NCBI RefSeq assembly: GCF_034190915.1
Contig: NW_026947496.1
Span: 56,244,501 to 56,308,500 of the forward strand
DNA: 64,000 bases
Direction of reading: 5' to 3'
Source of the DNA: Cavia porcellus
Taxonomy: Eukaryota; Chordata; Mammalia; Rodentia; Caviidae
The translations under genes and the position numbers were made by a program. This document shows, in pieces, positions 59,481 to 64,000 of this stretch (position 1 is its first letter; the number at the start of each line of letters is the position of its first letter). The notes under the pieces are model-generated. The model saw nothing but the letters and a program-made list of their open reading frames with translations. It did no database searches and had not been told where the DNA came from.

Positions 59481-59691
59481 ATCACCACCAAGAGTGGAGA
59501 ACAATTCTATTTACTGGGCTCCACCAGCCTTTCAGTAGAGTTCACAGTAAGGTCTCTTTCTTGAAATGGTTTTGCATCCTTATCACGTATTTCTCTATTT
59601 GAAGGGAAAGTTTGAATGGGTTTCTGTTTCCTAGAACTCTCCAAAACTTGGAGGTCAGAGAGGAAGTCTGCTAAGTGAGTATTAGCTTTTC

Positions 59692-59802
59692 TTTTTTTCT
59701 TTTTTTTTTGTCTTTTTCCTTTTTATCGGTACCGGGGATCGAACTCATGACTGCCTGCTTTCAAGGCAGGCGCTTATGCCGCTGAGCTAAACCCCCAGCC
59801 CC
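59692..59802 (-). repeat. ID SINE (young subtype), inverted
   Basis: Tail TTTTTTGTCTTTTTCCTTTTTATCGGTACC; body ends GAGCTAAACCCCCAGCCCC. Perfect 16-bp target duplication TGAGTATTAGCTTTTC (59676 and 59803), indicating recent insertion. Confidence 0.95.
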
Positions 59803-59818
59803 TGAGTATTAGCTTTTC

Positions 59819-60481
59819 AAACTTTATTATTGGGAAAAGCAATGAAACAAGATAAAGGGAGTGACTTTTATGTGGCTAACCAGGTTTGTCCCGGTTGGAT
59901 TATTGGCTTCTTTCATGTTCCTTCTCTGTATATTTTTCTTTTTTGATCTTATCTTTTAGGAATTATCACTACTTCCCCAATAGATTTTGGCTCTGTCCCA
60001 ATATCTGTCACAAAGTGCATACTGCTGACGTATCTTTGAGTGTCTTTCAATGTCCATTGCCACCATAACAGTTTCCAAATACTAGAACACACCAGCTCCC
60101 TCCACCCTGCTCTACGTGCTCCACCGAGACTACACCCTTTGAGATAAACATGGATAATAGATGCAGTTGAATCCACTATGCTGCTCACACCTGAGTAGGG
60201 AAATAGCTGCAGGGTTAGGTGGAGGACACATTGTTAGAACAGCAAGGTGGCTTCTCTTTCTCTGCCTTTAGTCTAGCTCAATTTATGATGTTAAGGACAT
60301 CTTTCCTTAACCTACCTCTAGCCTCTGTCTCTCCTCAGTTTTGACTTGGTTCTCTGATTCTTGGACTTGAGTTTTTATTTTATGGTTTTAAGTCTTCCTT
60401 TACCTTGTACTTCGTACCTGTTCTTAGTTTGATAAGGTTACCACACAATGAACAGTTATGGAAGATTTGTTACATATTCAG
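59819..60481. other. Unannotated intergenic sequence
   Basis: Nothing recognised. Confidence 0.45.
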
Positions 60482-60560
60482 TTTTTAATATTTTAATATT
60501 AAATATTAAAATATTTAATATTTTAATATTTTATAAAATATTTATAATATTTTATAGTCC
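60482..60560. repeat. AT-only palindromic repeat
   Basis: Nested TAATATTTTAATATTAAATATTAAAATATT-type palindromes that could extrude as a cruciform. Confidence 0.85.
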
Positions 60561-60832
60561 TCAAAGCAATCTTCTGAGATTTGCTTACTATTACTAGTAG
60601 CAGTATCTGTATTAATTTTCCAGACAAGGGGAATACCAATGGGTTTAAGTATTTTGTAAAAGCTACCCAGATTGTATATGGTTGGAGATTCCAAGCAGGT
60701 CTGTTTGGATCTGTAGTTCTATCCCAACTCCTTCTTCCTACAGTTGAGAGTTGATTTCTGTTCTTGCCTTTTCTACTTGTACCATTTGGGGATCCTGTTT
60801 TTGAAATTTGCTTTAGCAGCTATGCCAGGAGT

Positions 60833-61162
60833 CTATAGACTTTTAATGTAAATGTCTGGATAGTGAATATTTTCTGTTTCTGTTTCTGTAAACAGTTTCT
60901 GTTACAACTATTTGTCTCTGTTGTCATAGTGTGAAAGAAGTGAGACAATACATAAACGATGGGGAACAGCTATGTTCCAATAATGTTTTACTTATGGACA
61001 TTACAAATTTGGATTTCATAAAATTTTCACATGTCACTAATTATTCTTCATTTGCTTTTTTTCAATCATTAAAAATATAAAACCATTCTTCACTCATGAG
61101 CAATATAAAAATAGGCAGCAGGCTGAATTAGGCCTCTGGGCCATTAGTTTGCCAACCACTGC
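60833..61162. repeat. Ancient MER-type repeat, copy 4, near full length
   Basis: Opens 'GGAGTCTATAGACTTTTAATGTAAATG', centre 'CAATACATAAACGATGGGGAACAGCTATGTTCCAATAATG', ends 'CTGGGCCATTAGTTTGCCAACCACTG'. Same orientation as 12834. Confidence 0.7.
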
Positions 61163-61204
61163 TCTATACTGTATTATTTCATTTTGGGTTTATAATTTTT
61201 CTGA

Positions 61205-61430
61205 CTCAATCATTTGCTACCATTTATTGCAAACTTATAGTATGTCAGTGGTTGAAGTATTGTTATGTATGTGGTCTTTGCAGAAACCTTTTAAAAGAGA
61301 TGCTAGTTCTATGTTCACTTTGTAGTTGACAAAAATGAGCCACAGAGGGACGAACTACATTGCCCAAGGCTGTAGAAAGCTAGGAAATGGTGGCATCCAT
61401 ATTAGAACCTGGACCCTCTGATTCTTGGGC
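61205..61430 (-). repeat. MIR SINE, inverted
   Basis: 'TTGCAAACTTATAGTATGTCAG', 'AATGAGCCACAGAGGGACGAACTACATTGCCCAAGGCTGTAG', 'GGTGGCATCCATATTAGAACCTGGACCCTCTGATTC'. Confidence 0.88.
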
Positions 61431-61829
61431 TGGCATTTTAAGCATGAAGTTATGTTTCCTCTCTGGTTCCTATGAGATAATGTATATAAAGTGTTTTGAG
61501 AACCAGGAAAGGTTATATAAATATAAGTCAATAACTATTGTAATTATTCCTGTTACATCTTCATCCAGGTTTCTGAAGGGATTGGATTGTAATCAAACTG
61601 ATAGTAATCAAAACACAAACACAAACACATGGTATCTATGTTTCTGTTCATCTTAGCATTAAACATTTATAAGCATTAAATTTCCATCTCGAATAAGCAG
61701 TGGAGTGGCCTTCTATGCAGTGTGCCATTTGCTCTGGTCTCTCATGAACTTGGCATTATGCCTCAGTCCTGATTAAAATCAAAACAAAGCTGCAATGTAA
61801 GAAAGAAGTTGCATATCAATAAGGCTTGT

Positions 61830-62400
61830 GATTAAGTTTTGTAAAATTTCTTCACTCATTTCTTTCAGGTTCTTAAATTAGATAGCAGAGAGACATGATT
61901 TAATTATTGAGAATACTTTGGAGCCAAATGGAAAATTATACTACTACTTAGTCAGATGCCAGGGTAATTAGAGCCCAATTATTTCTCTCATTTGGCACTA
62001 ATGAATGAAGATCAATTAAAAAAATAATGTAACTGTGAATTGCTTTTATTGAGCAGAGAACTCTAAGCAGCTGAAATTGTCTAGTCTTTCAGTAAATGAA
62101 AATAGTGTGTGACGGCAAGTCCAAATGTGATTGTCTCTGTGTAATTTTAGAGCAATTTGATTCTGAAAAATCTCACAGATGGCCTAAGCCTTGTCTTAGA
62201 ATCAGTTTCTGGGTACAACATACTTTCTTCCATGAGGTGAATCAAAACATGGCTCAAGACATTTTTATTTCCCCAGTGATAACATCAGGCTTGCTGGCGA
62301 GACTCTATCATTGCTTCTGGGCAGCTCTTGTGTGGACCGAGATGGAATGTCTGATTCGCTTGGCTATTTCACTTTTCTCCTGATTAGTATATCCATTTCA
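61830..62400. other. Repeat-free stretch with clustered TAATTA-type motifs; candidate conserved noncoding element
   Basis: It contains ATTTAATTATTGAG, GGGTAATTAGAGCCCAATTATTTC, CACTAATGAATGAAGATCAATTAA. There is no transposon text. Enhancer identity is inference from motif density. Confidence 0.3.
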
Positions 62401-63011
62401 TCAAATGCATTCTGAAAGCAACATTTATTTTACTGTAAAAATGTGATTGAAAGAGACATCTTCTTGATGAAAATTTTAGAGTCATTTTGTGGCAAGATAC
62501 CTTAGAGTTCGGAGTTTTAAACGTCTAGTTAAATAGCAGTCACTAAAACAATCCAACACTATTGTATTGTTTTTCTGTGGCATATACTTTGTGAGATGAG
62601 TGGTATAAGAATTTTAATTCCTTAGTTTTGTTTGTGGTCTGAATAAACATCACTATACGGTAGGAAAAAGACAGTCTCAGGAATCAAGTCACTTAGAACA
62701 GTGGAGTTCTGCTTATATCAGACAGTGGTTCAGTCCTCTTAACCCACTCCAGTGCATACACTTTTATGAACTAATTCATTTTACAACTCAGAGGCATACG
62801 TTATTCCATTATACCCTCAAATTACAATGGAAAATAAATTAAGTAGGTTTCATCCGCTAAAGGCAAATGAAAAAATGAAGTCTTAGTTGCTTATAAATCC
62901 CCAAGCCCCGTAAGTAGGGCTATGGAGCCCAACTATGATCTCTGTGATTGATGCTCCTTGGAGATGCGCTGTATGCAGTCTGCCTACTCATACATACTCA
63001 TTTGGACTTCT
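62401..63011. other. Unannotated intergenic sequence
   Basis: Nothing recognised. Confidence 0.45.
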
Positions 63012-63117
63012 TTTTGTTTTTTTTGTCTTTTTCATTTTTATCAGTACCGGGGATTGAACTCACGACCGCCTGCTTGCAATGCAGGTACTTATGCCGCTGA
63101 GCTAAATCCCCAGCCCT
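63012..63117 (-). repeat. ID SINE (young subtype), inverted
   Basis: Tail TTTTTTGTCTTTTTCATTTTTATCAGTACC; body ends GCTAAATCCCCAGCCC. Perfect 14-bp target duplication TCATTTGGACTTCT (62998 and 63118). Confidence 0.95.
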
Positions 63118-63131
63118 TCATTTGGACTTCT

Positions 63132-64000
63132 GATTCAGTTGGGAAGGAAATGAGAAAGAAAAAATAAAAATCCAAGAAAAAAAGAAAGAAAATGTAAAAG
63201 AAAATTCTGAAATGCATAAGTAATAATGAAGGCAAGCTGTAGAATATTTTCATTTCAGCATTTGCCCAAGCGGAAAAGAATTGGGAATGGCTGAAGTCTG
63301 AGTCGTCTGTGTTCACAGATGCCTGGAAAAGTGGCTGGGCACGGGAAGACTGAGAAGCACACATCTGGTGCACAGGCCTACACTGTGACTGCGCAGCTGC
63401 ACTAAGGGGGGAGGCCTAGTGATGGGAATCGAACTCAATGACCAAGTTTGGCTTTTGCCCCTTTGCCTCCCCATCACACTCGTAGGTACCACAGAATTCT
63501 TAGGTAAACTCTGCCGATTCCTGGCAGCACCTCCCACAAGTACAGCTGTAGGCAGAATAAGTGCCGAACTTAGGCTTCCCTGTAGCCAGGTGTATTAAGA
63601 CACCACCACCCAGTTACGCCATCTGCATTGTCCTGGAGTTATGGGAATGGGATTGAAGGAAGGTGGCATTTTTTTCTTGTGTTCCTTCAAGTGAACACGA
63701 TTGAAATATTTCACATTGTTTTCGCTCTTTATTAGCCTGTTTTCATTAAAAGTCAAACCAAATATATCAAGACCTTAAAAATTGGGAACAGCCTGTTTTG
63801 TTTTTATTTGTTTTTTACAAATGAGAAATTTATCCAGTGTATTTGGGCTGAAGGTGAGATGAAGGAGAACAGATCCTGGAGTTCAATTTTGACTTCTCTG
63901 AATCATAAGCCTTTGGATATGTGACTCTCTAAAACCTTAGTTTTCCCTTCTTTAAAATGAGACTACTATAATTAACTTTGCAACAGCATTCTTATAGCCC
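63132..64000. other. Unannotated intergenic sequence
   Basis: Nothing recognised. Short minus-strand ORFs (63089-63373, 63313-63537) have no family signature. Confidence 0.45.

Overview
The window is nuclear DNA from a mammal, most likely a non-muroid rodent. The rodent call rests on B1 SINEs with the 7SL-type GAGACAGG...GGGATTACAGGC structure, dimers joining B1 to an ID-like unit, and many ID SINEs (tRNA-Ala-like heads, GGGGCTGGGGATTTAGCTCAG read on the minus strand) with an unusual A-rich tail. I cannot name the species. The dimers and this ID subtype argue against mouse or rat. A beaver- or squirrel-grade rodent is a guess.

Only one protein-coding segment is convincing: the first coding exon of PDZRN3 (LNX3), on the minus strand at 1769-2497. 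It lies in a CpG island with a near-perfect Kozak start and a clean splice donor. It encodes the RING finger, the TRAF-type zinc fingers and the start of a coiled coil. Positions 1-1768 are therefore the start of intron 1. Everything from about 2600 to 64000 is the 5' flank of the gene. In human the equivalent region is a gene desert between PDZRN3 and CNTN3, which agrees with finding no second gene.

The rest is a layered record of transposons. Old mammalian elements (MIR, L2, MER5A-like and MER20-like hAT elements, an MLT/MST-type LTR, L1 fragments) are spread throughout. Younger rodent elements lie on top: B1, B1-ID dimers, ID SINEs (almost all inverted) and one LTR family with four copies (22627-22965, 25028-25383, 25722-26045, 46478-46842). 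The third LTR is attached to a decayed, minus-strand ERV1-like body with protease, reverse transcriptase and integrase remnants.

Four items deserve a second look. (1) A 34-base stretch of PDZRN3 exon 1 recurs in intron 1 with one mismatch, replacing the middle of a MIR without changing its length. (2) A 1291-bp insertion at 52327-53617 has a perfect 14-bp target duplication and an A-rich tail, and begins with the 5' half of tRNA-Leu(CAA), cut exactly where tRNA introns sit. (3) Two 113-bp direct repeats 751 bp apart are 97% identical and belong to no repeat I know. (4) Two LTRs of one family sit head-to-head about 340 bp apart beside the ERV remnant. No CRISPR array, rRNA gene or intact tRNA gene is present.
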